Part shown: positions 33,815 through 46,385 of the stretch, piece by piece
How the letters are laid out: every line of letters begins with the position of its first letter
How positions within the stretch are numbered: the first letter of the stretch is position 1
Source of the DNA: Heliocidaris tuberculata
Lineage: Eukaryota > Echinodermata > Echinoidea > Camarodonta > Echinometridae
DNA: 64,000 bases
Direction of reading: 5' to 3'
Assembly (NCBI GenBank): GCA_025618425.1
Contig: CM046846.1
Coordinates: forward strand, 28,173,385 to 28,237,384
Notes under the pieces: generated by a model
Told to the model about the DNA's origin: nothing
The model's input: only the letters and a program-made list of their open reading frames with translations
Databases searched by the model: none
Program-made: the position numbers and the translations under genes

Positions 33815-35246
33815 TCACAATTTTGCTTCCACCATGGAAAGAAACCAAAAAAAAATGTTCGAATTTCAGAATAGATTATAGTAAAATCGTTCGCAGCGTT
33901 TCTTCAATTTACAAAATCCTACATTCTTAGGAGGCAGGACCGGTAGTGGGGTGACAAGGTTAATTACATCTGACCTAGATATATGAATTAAAATGGCGAC
34001 TAAGATACCCCAGACTAGAGCCACGTCCCTTAATGCGCACCATGTAACCGGTAATTAAACAAACTACCTCAGTTCATGACAGTTCTGTGATCAAATCTAA
34101 CAAGCAATATCCTCTAAGTACCATTCTGGCGACATCAAAAGTATTTTTGCACCATTCTGAGCCCCAAAATATTTCGAAATGTGTCTGGTAGCCCAATTCC
34201 ATAATGTTTGAGACAATTAATTTAGGTGGTGCACGGTGGTGAAAAGATCAGTAGGCTAATCACTAAACTTCTGACCGGAATTTGCAGTCCAAATTGCGCT
34301 CAAAGGAGTAATGATTATCGCCAGGTCGTAGAATGAATTATTGATATGTTTTTTTCCCCCTCCCTCTCTGAATTGAATTCACAATCAAGTTAAATGGAAT
34401 GCACGGATATCCAGAGAAGGTACTTTCCAACAACTACCAAGCAGTGTGGAATATTAATATACTGATTCGGTCAGTTGAGATTTGCAAGATTTGTAATTTT
34501 GTAATTTCTCGACAGATGGCTCATTTCTACGTACAGTCAGGAGGGCGTTAACTCTGTGTTTAATGAATATGAATAACGACTTACGAATATATCCAGACGT
34601 ATAGGGCAAATATCATAAAACATCATGATGAGGAATTTCTAGCACGTAGTATGGCGTGACAATACACAAAATGCTATATACACAAAGCTAACATTAATTT
34701 TTCTTATTCAAGAGTGTACTTTTCATAACTCATGTCCAAATCAAATTATATGATTAAGTTTAATCATATTTTATCATCTCAAACATTATGACGGAGATAC
34801 ACAGATCAATGGGCTTGGGACCTCTTGAATCTAAATTTGCAAGTTAGTGAGCTCTTGAAGTATGGCATCAACTCTCTGTCAACCGGTCCCTTGAACTCGA
34901 CTTAAAACCATAAGATACACTTTTCATTAGTGTATAGTTACACAGAGACGGAATTTGGGCACGTCCTGAACGAATGTTGTACGACTCGAACGGAACGGAG
35001 TGAAAACTGATAGTGATATCCCATTCTCAAGAGCACAGAGGTGAATAAAGATTTCCTGATAATGTCCGGATAAAAATCCCTCTCTTTCAGTATCACGTTA
35101 CATAAAGGTAAGGTTGAATTCATTCTAGGCTACGGCAGCGATGGGCATGAAACATAATCATGTATTGCATTGAACAAAGGCACTCGGAAACAGATACGTG
35201 GAGAAGTACTCGATTCCCAGTCAAACCTGGCTAGTCAAAGGGGACT
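33815..35246. other. Intergenic sequence, nothing recognised
   Basis: No gene, inverted repeat or long homopolymer seen. Confidence 0.5.
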
Positions 35247-35530
35247 ACCCTACACTTTGACGTAGCTACGGGAGCTTGAGGGGCATGTGCCCCCCCCCCC
35301 CCAATCAATTGGCGAAAAAAAAACCCAAGGAAAGCAGAAGAGAAAAAGAAGAGAAGGAGGGGAATGGGAACAAGAAAAGAAGAAGCTAGGACACCCTCCA
35401 GCACCATCCTCCGAATTAATGTCCTTATTAACTTGCACTTCATCCATCGAATAAGACAGCTGCCTTCGATGATGCCGTTGCCTTCTAATGACACGTCTGG
35501 ACCCATGCATGCTACGCCACTGACCCTACA
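35247..35530. mobile_element. hAT-like MITE with perfect 8-bp TSD ACCCTACA
   Basis: The body is 35255-35522 (268 bp). The right end GCTACGCCACTG gives the typical CAGTGGCGTAGC terminus, and the left end CTTTGACGTAGC is the same with four substitutions. ACCCTACA lies immediately outside both ends (35247-35254 and 35523-35530). A 13-base C run and a long purine-rich stretch occupy the left half. Non-coding. Confidence 0.85.
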
Positions 35531-36946
35531 TGTTCTTTCGAAGACACTCCGAACACTTGTACTGTGATGACTGTTCACCCCCTTACATCCATTTGCGAAT
35601 CGGGATTACCCTTTATTTGCCTTCAACTGCGATAGAGTCGCTCGGACTCTTCCGTCATTTTGATGGGGTCGGTTTTGCATTTTTTTTTATCCACGAATTG
35701 AAGATCCACCGTGCTCTCAGTAACGATGTCAATAATTAGTAAATATCCGTTTTACACCACCATAACTACTGTGACTATTACTGAGTCATCAGGGATCGGG
35801 TATGCTCTAGCATAGATATACTGTATCAAGGAATTATAGCTAATTGCGGCTGCACTTGCTATAAAGAGGCGGACTCTAACGCAAGAATAAAATCATGCAA
35901 AATTCATCTACAAATCATTGAATTACTTTATTGCAACGGTATTACAGAAAAAATTACAAGATAAATGCAATTAAGGGCATTGCTTGCGATGGAAGATGTA
36001 TTTTAGAGCTTTTAAAACTGTTGATGTCACCAAGATCAATTAAATAGGCCGTACATGTTACTTGTTATAATGGTAGGAATCATATTTGTCATGTTATAAA
36101 GACCTTTTGTCTTTTAGGTAAAACTGGCCTATATTCTAATGAGGAAAATCGTTAGTAAAGTAAAGAAACAGATATTCACTGGAGTATTACAGACAAAAGT
36201 TTAAAAAAGCACTGTATCACCTCATCGCCCTCACGGCCATGAAAGCTGTATTAATACAGATTGTTCATAATTGGTTTGTGGCGCCATCCGACCATCACGT
36301 GACTGCGCGACATCAGCCAATGACTGAATCAATTAGCACTACCCTAGATTCGAATGGAAGACGTGCAACATTCGGGAGGTATTCATGAGGTCTTGAGCGA
36401 CTCCTAATCACCACCTATCAGTCAGTGTCAGGAAGAGCAACCAGTGAAATCATCATCCGTGTCCCAAGAAATCTCTATAACGACAAAGCCACATTCGGCT
36501 CCATTTTGTTGAGACCACTCGATAATGGTGTTGGTGCGTTGAATTCATGATTTATCAATGAGCACAATTTGGCGCTAGCGATTGCTCATCACTCCTTAAA
36601 TTCCCTGTTGCAGATGTAGATTATGTTGTTAGAAATGCTAGTTTTGACACATGCACGTCATTCGTTGTAAAGTACAAAGAGTTCATGCCAAGCGTACGTT
36701 TTTTTATATGTCCCCCCCCCCCCCTCTTTTTTTAGGGGGGGGATTATCGTCAAAGTATTAACTACAAAGTCAAAAGGAGTAGCCTTTTATGCCATTTCGA
36801 GAAATTTGGAAAATACCACTGTCGTATTTTTCATTTTAAGGTATTTTGCACTTAAGGTCTAGCATACGATAATAGAATTTCTGAGAAATAAAACATGGAC
36901 GTCATTTCAGATATTGTATTTACATGCATGACATGAATGGTTTCAT
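35531..36946. other. Intergenic sequence, poly-C/poly-G hairpin at 36712
   Basis: Thirteen C (36712-36724) and nine G (36735-36743), separated by a T-rich 10-base loop, form a potential hairpin. At 36287-36330 lies accatcacgtgactgcgcgac, containing an E-box CACGTG, then agccaatga. No gene recognised. Confidence 0.45.
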
Positions 36947-37141
36947 ATTGAACACGATAAAAACTACTTTCGAAAAATCAACTGAAGGCAATTTCAATAG
37001 CCCTGTCTATCACCTTTAGAAATGTGCGAACATTACAATGGCGTATTACGTAATCCGAACCTGATTTCTATGGGCAGTACAATAGGCCTTTGAAATTGCC
37101 CTTGAGTTTATTTTTCGAAAGTAGTTTTTATCGTGTTATTG
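36947..37141. mobile_element. Inverted-repeat MITE, 187 bp, 4-bp TSD ATTG
   Basis: The body is 36951-37137. The 53-bp terminal arms begin aacacgataaaaactacttt and are closely mirrored at the right end (tcgaaagtagtttttatcg then tgtt), with a few mismatches inward. ATTG flanks both ends (36947-36950 and 37138-37141). Inside, tagaaatgtgcgaac and tccgaacctgatttcta continue the fold imperfectly. Superfamily not assigned. Non-coding. Confidence 0.78.
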
Positions 37142-38500
37142 GTTTTTGGTGTATTTGAACCCAACTTTAATATATATACTATGTTTGATTTTGGTACCGA
37201 CTTTCAATAGAAATCGTATTAAAAAATTACGAGAGCATTTAAAAAAAAATACTTGTACTGGCTTTCTAATGTAGAGGTCTCAGTTGTCCTCGATCAGTAC
37301 TTATACACAAGTATTCTTCTTTGTATCCTTTTTATGACGATAAACCATTAAATTCTGTTCAAATGGGGAGAAGGCCATAGGATGCATTTACAGCAATGTG
37401 TCAGATTGTCTCCCAAATCCCCTTCCAAAGAGTCAGCCTCTATTTTTCTTTCATTCGTGTCATGAATGGATGTGAAAAGATATGGTGAAAACTTTGGCGT
37501 GGAATCCTTTCTTTGCCAAGAAATAAATTGAGGGATATTTTGGACAGCCGTTATTCAAAAGGAATGAAACACGAGTAAACAACATCAACAGAAATGATCT
37601 ATAAACGACGTCCTCGATCCATCTTCAGACTGTAATTATCTCATTAAACGAACATAATCGGAGATCAAACATTATTTTGTTATTTCCAGTGACACCTTCT
37701 TTAACTATTGCCATTAATCTTTTTCTTTCGCGGGATATCCCAGACAGGGATCATTTTCTGACAAGTTTTTTTTAATACATGCAGAGGAGGTTGACTAGTT
37801 TTATCCAATTTCTACAACATATTTGTAAATAACTCACAAAGCTCCTCACATGCTTTCACACTCCCCAACTTCTTTTTTTTTTCTCTCTCTCTCTTAACGG
37901 TACATCTGGTCCCTTCATGTTTTCAAGATTCCCGCAGACATTTTAGTGTGTGAGTGAGGAGCTGGGGTCGGCTGCAGCAAGAAAACTATTTATCATATTG
38001 CGATTCTCTATACTGGATTATATCCTCGTCATCCATTCCTCTTAAATCGAAAATTTTCATCCCATGAATACTCCGCCGTCAATGTCCACGTATGGTATCC
38101 TAATACATCTTGGAACTGTATCCATCGTCTCTAAAGAAAGCCGCTCATTGATTGCAACTCAAATCATGGTGGCGTTTAAAAAAAAAAAACTATGCGGAAA
38201 TTATCGCTTATTCCAAAGTCAGTGACTGCATTTCATCACACTGCTGCATTCCTATTATGGAAATAGCTAGGGAGATCGCCATGATCACCGTAGGAATTAA
38301 TCATTCTAAATTAGAGGCACTCTGCTACACAAGGTGCCCCAGCACAACGACTTAGGGACATCGGGTTCAACGTACTTTTTGTCTTTAAACCACGTAGTAT
38401 GGAATACTGGTGAGTCTTTTCCCCCGTCTTTTCCTGATTTGTCGCTACTGATTTTTCTCCATTCAGAACCAATTGAAAAGTCGTTATTGGCGAATAGACA
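37142..38500. other. Intergenic sequence, nothing recognised
   Basis: AT-rich with scattered short frames only. Confidence 0.5.
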
Positions 38501-38502
38501 GA

Positions 38503-38539
<37 letters not shown>

Positions 38540-39115
38540 GGGGTGAGGGCGAGGTGAATCGAGGAAGGAGTGATGAGGAGGGGGAAATGGAGGAAAATTG
38601 AGACAGAGGTAGAGAGAGAGAGAGAGGGGGGTGGGTTGGGCATAATGTCGAGACTTGAGAATGGGGTAAGTGGGAACAGAGCATGAGAGCTAAGAGAGGA
38701 AAATGTAAATGAGAAATAGCGCCAATAATGAAAATACAAAATAGAGAGAAAGACAGAAAGGGGGAAAGGAGAAACAAATTAAGAGAGAGAGAGAGAGAGG
38801 GGGAGATAAAGAGGGGATGTATGGAAAGGAGAGGAAGAAATATGGGAAAAGAGGGGTGATATTATAAGTAGATGCTTGCAGAATGTATAATGAGCAAAAT
38901 GTTGCAGGCTTGAAAAGGAGAGATGGAATAGGAAAAGAGACAGAAAGAGAGGGAAAGAAAGAAAGAGAGACTGAGAAGAATGCTGCAGGTTTGAATAGGG
39001 AAAGATGTTACTTGAATACGGAAGATCAGATGTTAAAGTATAAACGGTACAGGCATATTAGTATGCTGAAAAGAGAGACGGGAAGGGTATATGATAAAGA
39101 AGACAGTGCGCGATG
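38501..39115 (+). repeat. Purine-rich strand-asymmetric tract with (GA)n cores
   Basis: About 600 bp in which the plus strand is overwhelmingly A and G, with pure (GA)n at 38508-38537, 38611-38625 and 38782-38799. Long Ser/Leu-rich minus-strand frames and Arg/Glu-rich plus-strand frames here are artefacts of this composition. Confidence 0.85.
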
Positions 39116-42100
39116 AAGGTGGACAGCAAGAAAGAAATTAATAGGGAGTTGGATGGATTCAACCCTTGTTTCCATGACAACATCTGGAGGTTTCTATTAT
39201 TCATAATGTCTCCGTTGTTGAATATACGTTATGTGATGACCCATCTAAAGAATATACACAGATCTATAAATGGAGACAAACATCCCCTTCATTCGCACAA
39301 ACACCTCATCTCAAAACACCTTAATAACAACACCCCCAATATAACGAAATAAACCAATACATCTGTTTTTATAATTCGTCATTATATCTATATAAAGCTA
39401 TTTGAAAACGAGCATTTGTTATTCTTTCAAGTAGTAGAATGTATATTTAGTATATTGGTAAGCAAACTTGGTCTTCAGGAAAATAATTACAAAGATTTTA
39501 GGGAGAGACCAGCCCAGACATTAAACGTAAGTCTATTTTTCCAAAACTAATTTGGATGACAAAATGACAAGCATACATACCTTTTTCAACTCATATGAAT
39601 CGAGGATGTAACGGAGTCACGTGCTTCGTCAGGTATATATAAATCCAGATATACAGAGAGAGAGAGTGATTCCCCGGCACACAAAACAATCCACGCAAAA
39701 ATTAGACGTCTGGCTTATTCCAAAAATGCGCACTCCACGAACTGGGAGATTTGTGCGGGATGCTTTCGGCTCAAAGTGTCGTCTGCGTATCTCCAACAAA
39801 AGTTGACTGGAACAGATTGTACAACATCCGTGAGTAATTACGAGCACGTGATGTCACACGAGGAATGTGATTGGCTGATTGCAGTGAAGTGGTGGACGCC
39901 TCGCCTATCTCTCATGTGTGTCTGTGAGAATAGATTGGTATGTAGGAGATATAATAGAAGGAGTAAATAAGAGGAAACGGAGGTGGGTGCCGGCGAGATT
40001 GCCTGGGTAGGTAGAAAAATAATATTCGAAAAACCAACATAAATGGAAAGTGAGATCACGTTGACACTACTTGGAGATAATAATCAGGAACATACGATGA
40101 TATCCGATTTTTTTCCTACTTTTTAATCATTCCATCAGTGTGTAAGATAAATTCAATATTTAAAACTTTATACCAAAAGTAATGAAAGCAAACATTTTTC
40201 AAGTTTATCTTTCACTTCTACAAATTAGCTTTCGAGTACCGATGATTATAACTCATTCTTTTCTTACCACCTTGAAGCATCAATTTACAACTTTTAAAAC
40301 AAACCTTATCTAATGGCACATATTCACTGGCAGGCTCATACTACAAATCGATGTTAAATAGTCCTTAATAGACCATAGCCGTACTAAAAATGTCCCAAAA
40401 AGATGGAAGGCAGAAAACTCGTGAAAATTTTGATGCGAGAGAGAAAGGATAGGGAGAAAAAAAAAGTATTAAACCACTTCCTTCCATTATCCGGACGACG
40501 GAAGCGGCGACAGGGTTCCCCTAAATCGCCTTACATCCCCTTTCATATTTGCGCACCTGTTCTAGGCTTTGGCGCGTCTCATAATATTATGCCGTGAATA
40601 TTTTTCTAATTGGCGCCATTTCAAAGCTCCGTTTATACGAAGTGGTTTACATTAGTCAATCACTCTCAATCTCACATCGTTCAACACCTTGCCTTCAGTA
40701 TGCCTTGTCAATTATCGTTATGTCAAAACTGATAACGCCTTCCCTTCAGTGAGTTTTTGATGACCGCAGGTATATTCCTTTCTCACACCTTAGACAATGT
40801 GTCAGTGGTCCTGTACCGTCAGATATTTAATGTTAAACGTAGTTTTATCAAAACATGATCATGTACCCAAACGAAACAACATTCATGAGTCGATTTCAGT
40901 GGGTGAGTGTGCAATTTCAGGTCGCTTATAGATTTATGAAAAGGGAAAAATTTAGATCAAGTTTCTTAGCGACATAAACTTTGTGAATACACATACGTGA
41001 TTGAAGGTAACTGACACACTACTGAGGGAATCTAGGATCATATAAATGTTCTTCACCATCGATAAGTTTCAGCACAAATGGATTGATTTTTAACGGAAGT
41101 ACTTTGCTAAAAGTAAATTCCTTTGTAACCTAAATTGTTTTTACCTTTTTCTACGGGACGAACCACTTCGTGAAATTATGTTTAAATCCCTACAGGTAAT
41201 AAACATACCCCATGAAACCACCTGACATTACTCGCATTAGCGCCCCTACTTTTTTTTTTTTTTCATTTTGCGTTAATAAAACGTGAGATCGTCTTAATCT
41301 TCATTAGATGATTGATGACACACTCGTATGACCAATCACTAACTCCACCTCATCATGTTTCCCGTCATGCATCTCTCTCTCATTAAACAAGATCATCTCG
41401 AGAGCTGGAAAGAGAGAGAGAGAGCGGCTTGTGAAAATCAATGCTTCTCATCTCCATGTTACATACTCATGAATAAAGAAATACTCATCCACACTTCGAC
41501 GCGTAAAATCACTAAAACACTCGCGGAAGAAAACTTGTAACTGTAGCTCGGACATGCGATACCAACGGGATTTGGGCAAACTTTTTTTATATGATTTTGA
41601 TCAAAGAAATGAGGGAATTAAGAGTTGGGCGAATGACTCACGCGTGCGGCAAGTGTTTGTAATTGAAGATTCCGTTTCAAGTCTGATCAGGAGTAGCAGA
41701 AATGGAAAGACAAATATATAAAAAAGAAAAGAAAAAAAAAGGAGGAAAATAAACGAAAGAGGAGACAGGGTTTTCAGGTGAAGAGGTAAGCCAGACACGA
41801 TGCATATGTATGCTGTACTCAATACTCGTCAATAGACGGAATGGACGGAGTATCGGAATGACACAGCTTAAAGGTAAATTGCAGTCTTCGGACATTACAT
41901 CCACGTTAGCTATCTCGCAAAATGTGGGTCAAATAAAATTGCTATCACTACGATAGACTTTGACCAATATTTCACCTTATCAGGGTTTACTACCATCTTA
42001 TTTGGAAATAATTTCGATATTGAAAGGACTGTTTGCTGACATGCTTTGTGCGTGCTCATTTTTATATCTAGGCCTACATGCATGTGCGTGCGTGTGTGTA

Positions 42101-43365
42101 TGTGTGTCTGTGTGTCAATTAGGATTTTACCAGGTTAAAGCTATCAATTTTTTTATTTTCAAATGAGATCCAGCTTTCGAAACCACACCATCCAATATAT
42201 GCAACTATAATATTTGTAGTTCAAATACAATTATTTCATTGCATCAGTTCTAATGTCGTTTGTGAAAGAATATTGCTATATAGCAACATTCATAAGACGT
42301 GAGTTTGGTAAAACAATAAAATTATTTCGGAAGAGATAAGTCTTTACGCTGAGAGAATAGTCAAATCATCTTTGGCCTGCTTATAAGTTTGAAAAATAAT
42401 TTTTCTCTTCAGCTTTGCCTTGTGAATATTAACCCAGGCAGGAATACATCACATAAATATAGTGGAGAATGATTTTAAAGGAAAACTCAAAAGCAACCTT
42501 CGAATGCACCTTTGAAAACTAAAAACGGTGACGCGGGGAGACCCCGGTAAAACCGCCGCCACAGATGCAGACGACTCTCAGGTGAAATTCCCCTGCGGCG
42601 CCACTCTTTGGCGCCACTTTCACTTCTGTCTGGTTCAACGTCCGCGCATGCACGAGCGCTAATGTAATGAATGAATGAAGAAGCAGCGGCAGCGGTGGGA
42701 TGTGGTATTTTTTCTTCTTCCCTGGATTGTAAGGTGATGTGTCTGGGATGAGATGGAAAAAAGGGAATGGCAGATACACTTTTGTATCGATCGTGGTCCT
42801 ACCTTTACTATGCATTTTGTAGCCCGAGAGAATATTGGTGTGAGATTGCGAGATTACTAGAGCGAAGAAGATGCATCAATTCTACACTCCACTCCTCCCA
42901 TTCTTTCTCTTCCCTGCCTCCCCTCCCTCATTTAAAAAAAATCTCATCCACTTCTCTCTCCGTTTCTTTTTTTAAACTCTTGTGCCGGCATTTACCTCCA
43001 GTTCTTCAGATCTCTTGTTTCTCTCCCATGCCAGAGATTTTGACTTCTGACGGCTATTTTCGATTTTCTCCTTTGGAGTAATTGTTCTCTACTGTACATG
43101 CTGTACGGGAACCTTTTTTCAATTATCAAAAACCAATTTACTGTTAGCAAGTGAGGTAGGTAACTGCTAACATTTATGAAATATTATATATATATATAAT
43201 TTCGTAAATTAATAAGATAAATAGAACCTATTCCTATAATACTATCACATTTTCATGCGCTATTCCATTTTTATCTAGAAACGTATGTTTCATTTTGTTT
43301 CTGCCCCCTCTATCTTCTATTTCTCTTTTTAGTTTTTACACTGAAAAGATCTGTAAATTGATCTT
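39116..43365. other. Intergenic sequence with small simple repeats and one GC-rich island
   Basis: Poly-T lies at about 41251-41263, (GA)n at 41409-41421 and (GT)n at about 42083-42113. A GC-rich segment at about 42525-42690 contains two GGCGCC sites and many CpGs, and is discussed as a possible promoter or regulatory island. A pyrimidine-rich patch lies at 42885-42930. No gene recognised. Confidence 0.4.
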
Positions 43366-43367
43366 TA

Positions 43368-43563
43368 TGACTGCTCTTCCAGAGGGACCTGCAATTATTA
43401 TTACCACTGCATTGCCAGGTAATACACCTGGGTCGAGAGGGGCAAATGCGGGTATAACACCCTGTCCATGGATCCGGGTACAAGCACCGACGAAGGACCA
43501 GATCGAACCCAGGACCTCTCGTATGAGAGTCAAGAGTCTAATAATTATAACCACAGCGCTCCC
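43368..43563 (-). repeat. SINE copy B, tRNA-like head
   Basis: The reverse complement starts gggagcgctgtgg and contains a good pol III B box (gggttcgatc) about 50 bp in. It then continues through the conserved body block ctctcgacccaggtgtat to ggaagagcagt. Colinear with copy A at 11210-11428. The minus-strand frame of 87 codons across it is read-through of the SINE, not a gene. Confidence 0.7.
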
Positions 43564-43759
43564 ATTGTGGTATCTTATGTATCTTTCAATCACTGTCATA
43601 TCTCACGTCCAAATTAGGTACCCCTCAGACGTGTCCACCTATCAGGTAAATCTGTCACAGACGGTAAATGCAGAACAGCAGACGAGTTTTTGGATGACTT
43701 CATCATAAACCAATCATCGAGACACGCTCCAGTTACCGCGAACCTAGCAGGCTTAAAAC

Positions 43760-43883
43760 AGCAGACTCTCTACCTCTACTCCCCCCCCCCCCCCATATAT
43801 CCCATCTTAAACTCTTCCTACCACGTCTTCTGTCCCCCCCCCCTCTCTCTCTCTCTTTCCTTCTTTTAAAAACTTATATCTCA

Positions 43884-43920
<37 letters not shown>

Positions 43921-43965
43921 CTCTCCTTCCCCCTCTCTCCCCTCTTCCTTCCTTTCACTCTGTCA
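43760..43965 (-). repeat. Pyrimidine-rich tract with (CT)15 and poly-C
   Basis: Fourteen C at 43781-43794 are followed by mixed C/T, with a pure (CT)n array at 43888-43917. Strand asymmetric (pyrimidines on plus). Confidence 0.9.
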
Positions 43966-45702
43966 TCGAATTATTCCATTTAAAAAGGCAAAGATTCATT
44001 TACGATGGAAAATTATTCCTGTCTTCAAGCAGGAAAAGGTTATATGTTTAGATGTTTATTTTGTTAAAAGTGGAGATCAGGTTTACTTTACGAATCTCTG
44101 ATTTTACACAATGTTCATCCCCAAAGGACGTGTTTACGCAAGGATTCATTGTCTGTGCATGTTGTGGTTTAGTTCAACAATGTTTTATTTTGTGTATAGG
44201 GAAAATTTATTTTGATACATACCGGTATATAAAATCATTAGAGATAGGCTTTCAAATGTATTGTTTTGTAAATTTATGAAAAGTAATTCACATCGAATCC
44301 TATACAACATAATTTCATGGCATCGCGCACATAATCGAACGCCATTTTGTAACGGAGACATGGTCAAAAATTTCAGATTTTCATGTAAAGGCCTCTTTCA
44401 TTTACTATCATTTTCTGTAGTTGCCATGGCTACCTTTCGCGCAAAGTTTAAGTACTTTCTCGAGTGTGAGAAAAATTTCCCCCGCGGTAGATAAGGTAAA
44501 AATCATTCGCCTGTCTGGCTACCGCTGGACCGCTTCACATCGCATACTCTAACATTCATGAGTTGGCGATCGAGGCTATCGCAAATGTTGATTTGTATTT
44601 TCACATTTATAGCTCTTTCATATTCCCCAGATGCCTCTATTCTGCCCGAGTAGTCTAATGTTGAGCGGCGATGCGAAGTATGTTGGGTAGTCAGCCTACG
44701 TACCGTGTAATTCGACAGGAAGCATATAGGCCTGTGAGGCTGGGTGCTAAGTGCCACGAGCCACCAACGCACAAAAGTCACAAACCATGTTTGAAAGTCT
44801 GTTGGCAATGTTTTTTAGAAAAGGATTTTTTTTTTTTTTTAGGAAAGAAGAAAAATATGTTGTTCTTTCTTTATTTTGGCTTTGTGTGGTGAAGGTGACA
44901 TTCATAATGTTTTTGTTAATCATTTCCTCTTTGTATTTTGCCTTAACTATCTCTATATCGGCAAGGGTGGTTAATATCTTGCAAGTATTATATTCAAAAA
45001 TATATGCACCAGCTATGGTTAAATAAATGATTATATCATAAAATCATCTACTTATAGTAACTATAATTTCAAATCAAATGAAATTGAATCTAGAACCAAA
45101 CCATAAGATAAGGCATAAAGGCAAAAATCATCTGATTTGCACGCTAATTTCAAACAGTTACTTCACATCTACGCAAGACGTAAATTCATATTACGCTCTG
45201 ACTCTTTTTTAAAAAAGGGATTCTTACATCAACTGCTTCATATGGGACTACATCGGAAAGACCACTGCTTTTTTGTTTGCTTACGCTCCGGTCACGTCTA
45301 TGGTAGCTGACAAATTTGTCCGCTGTTTATTTCCAACCCGACTAGCCTAATTCGCTCCTTTTCATCACCAGGTTCATTTAAGGCCACCTTATCAATCCCG
45401 TGTGTTTACATGGTTTAGACGGAGCTCAGCCGAGTAGACAAGGGTATTTAGTTTGTTTGCAGGGAAAGTATGAAGTGAGTGCAGGGTTACAACCAAGAAA
45501 TGTGATCTTAAAGGTATAGTTTGATTTATTTAGACTCTCCAAAATATTGAAATGATACAGCGTGTTATCTAGTGAAAAATGCTTAATCAAACTGTACTTA
45601 ATGATTATAGCACCAAAAAAAAAAAAAAAAAAATTACCTTCAGTTGTAGAAAAAGACTGCCTCAATCAAATAAAAACGAGACAAAATATGCAGTATTTCC
45701 CT
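43966..45702. other. Intergenic sequence, no gene recognised
   Basis: Poly-T at 44826-44840 and a 19-base poly-A at 45615-45633. Several frames of 60-100 codons, none recognisable. Confidence 0.45.
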
Positions 45703-45955
45703 GAGCTAAGATTTGGTACGTCACTGTTCGTAGATTGGTATATTATGGCCAGTTACATTTTCTCTCTTTTTTTGCTCATTTATTTTTAATGTTCGTTTGA
45801 AATTAACGAGCATATAATAGATAAGTTTGAGCTAAGATTTGGTACGTCACTGTTCGTAGATTGGTATATTATGGCCAGTTACATTTTCTCTCTTTTTTTG
45901 CTCATTTATTTTTAAGGTTCGTTTGAAATTAACGAGCATATAATAGATAAGTTTG
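45703..45955 (+). repeat. 126-bp tandem duplication, two near-identical copies
   Basis: Unit 1 is 45703-45828 and unit 2 is 45829-45954. Both start gagctaagatttggtacgtc and end tagataagttt, and I find a single substitution between them (taatgttc versus taaggttc). Such identity implies a very recent duplication or an assembly or haplotype artefact. Confidence 0.92.
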
Positions 45956-46348
45956 ACCAAATTATTTTTCTTCAGTGACCATAAAACCTCCAAAAAATAG
46001 ATATCTATATCTATCAGTTATCATTAAAAGAAGTATTTTGTAATATTTTTCGTCTGAGTATGTTTGGCCTCACCTTGGCCACTTTTTAGAATCTTATTTT
46101 GTTGTAAAAAAGTTCTTATCTACGTTAGATGTTGAATTATTATGTATAGACGGTATATGTGCTAGGTCTGTTGTAATATATTTAATGACAATGAGAAACA
46201 CCGTCAATGAATAATATGTGACTATTCCAAACATTTATTAACAACATAATGTTCGATCTACCCATGGCGAAGCGTGGTTCCTGTCATGAGAGGCCGGGTG
46301 GGGGGGGGGGGGTGCGATGTATGAACGAAGAGTGATGGTGTATTATTG

Positions 46349-46385
<37 letters not shown>

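Noticed and set aside
33585..33930. Overlapping plus- and minus-strand frames of about 61-98 codons
   Set aside because: They are translations of the (TA)n-(TG)n microsatellite (Tyr-Ile, Cys-Val and Thr-His repeats).
38311..38777. Ser/Leu-rich minus-strand frames up to 142 codons
   Set aside because: Caused by the purine-rich (GA)n tract, which avoids stops when read as (CT)n or (GA)n.
43336..43599. 87-codon minus-strand frame resembling a small protein
   Set aside because: It is read-through of SINE copy B, including the tRNA-like head.
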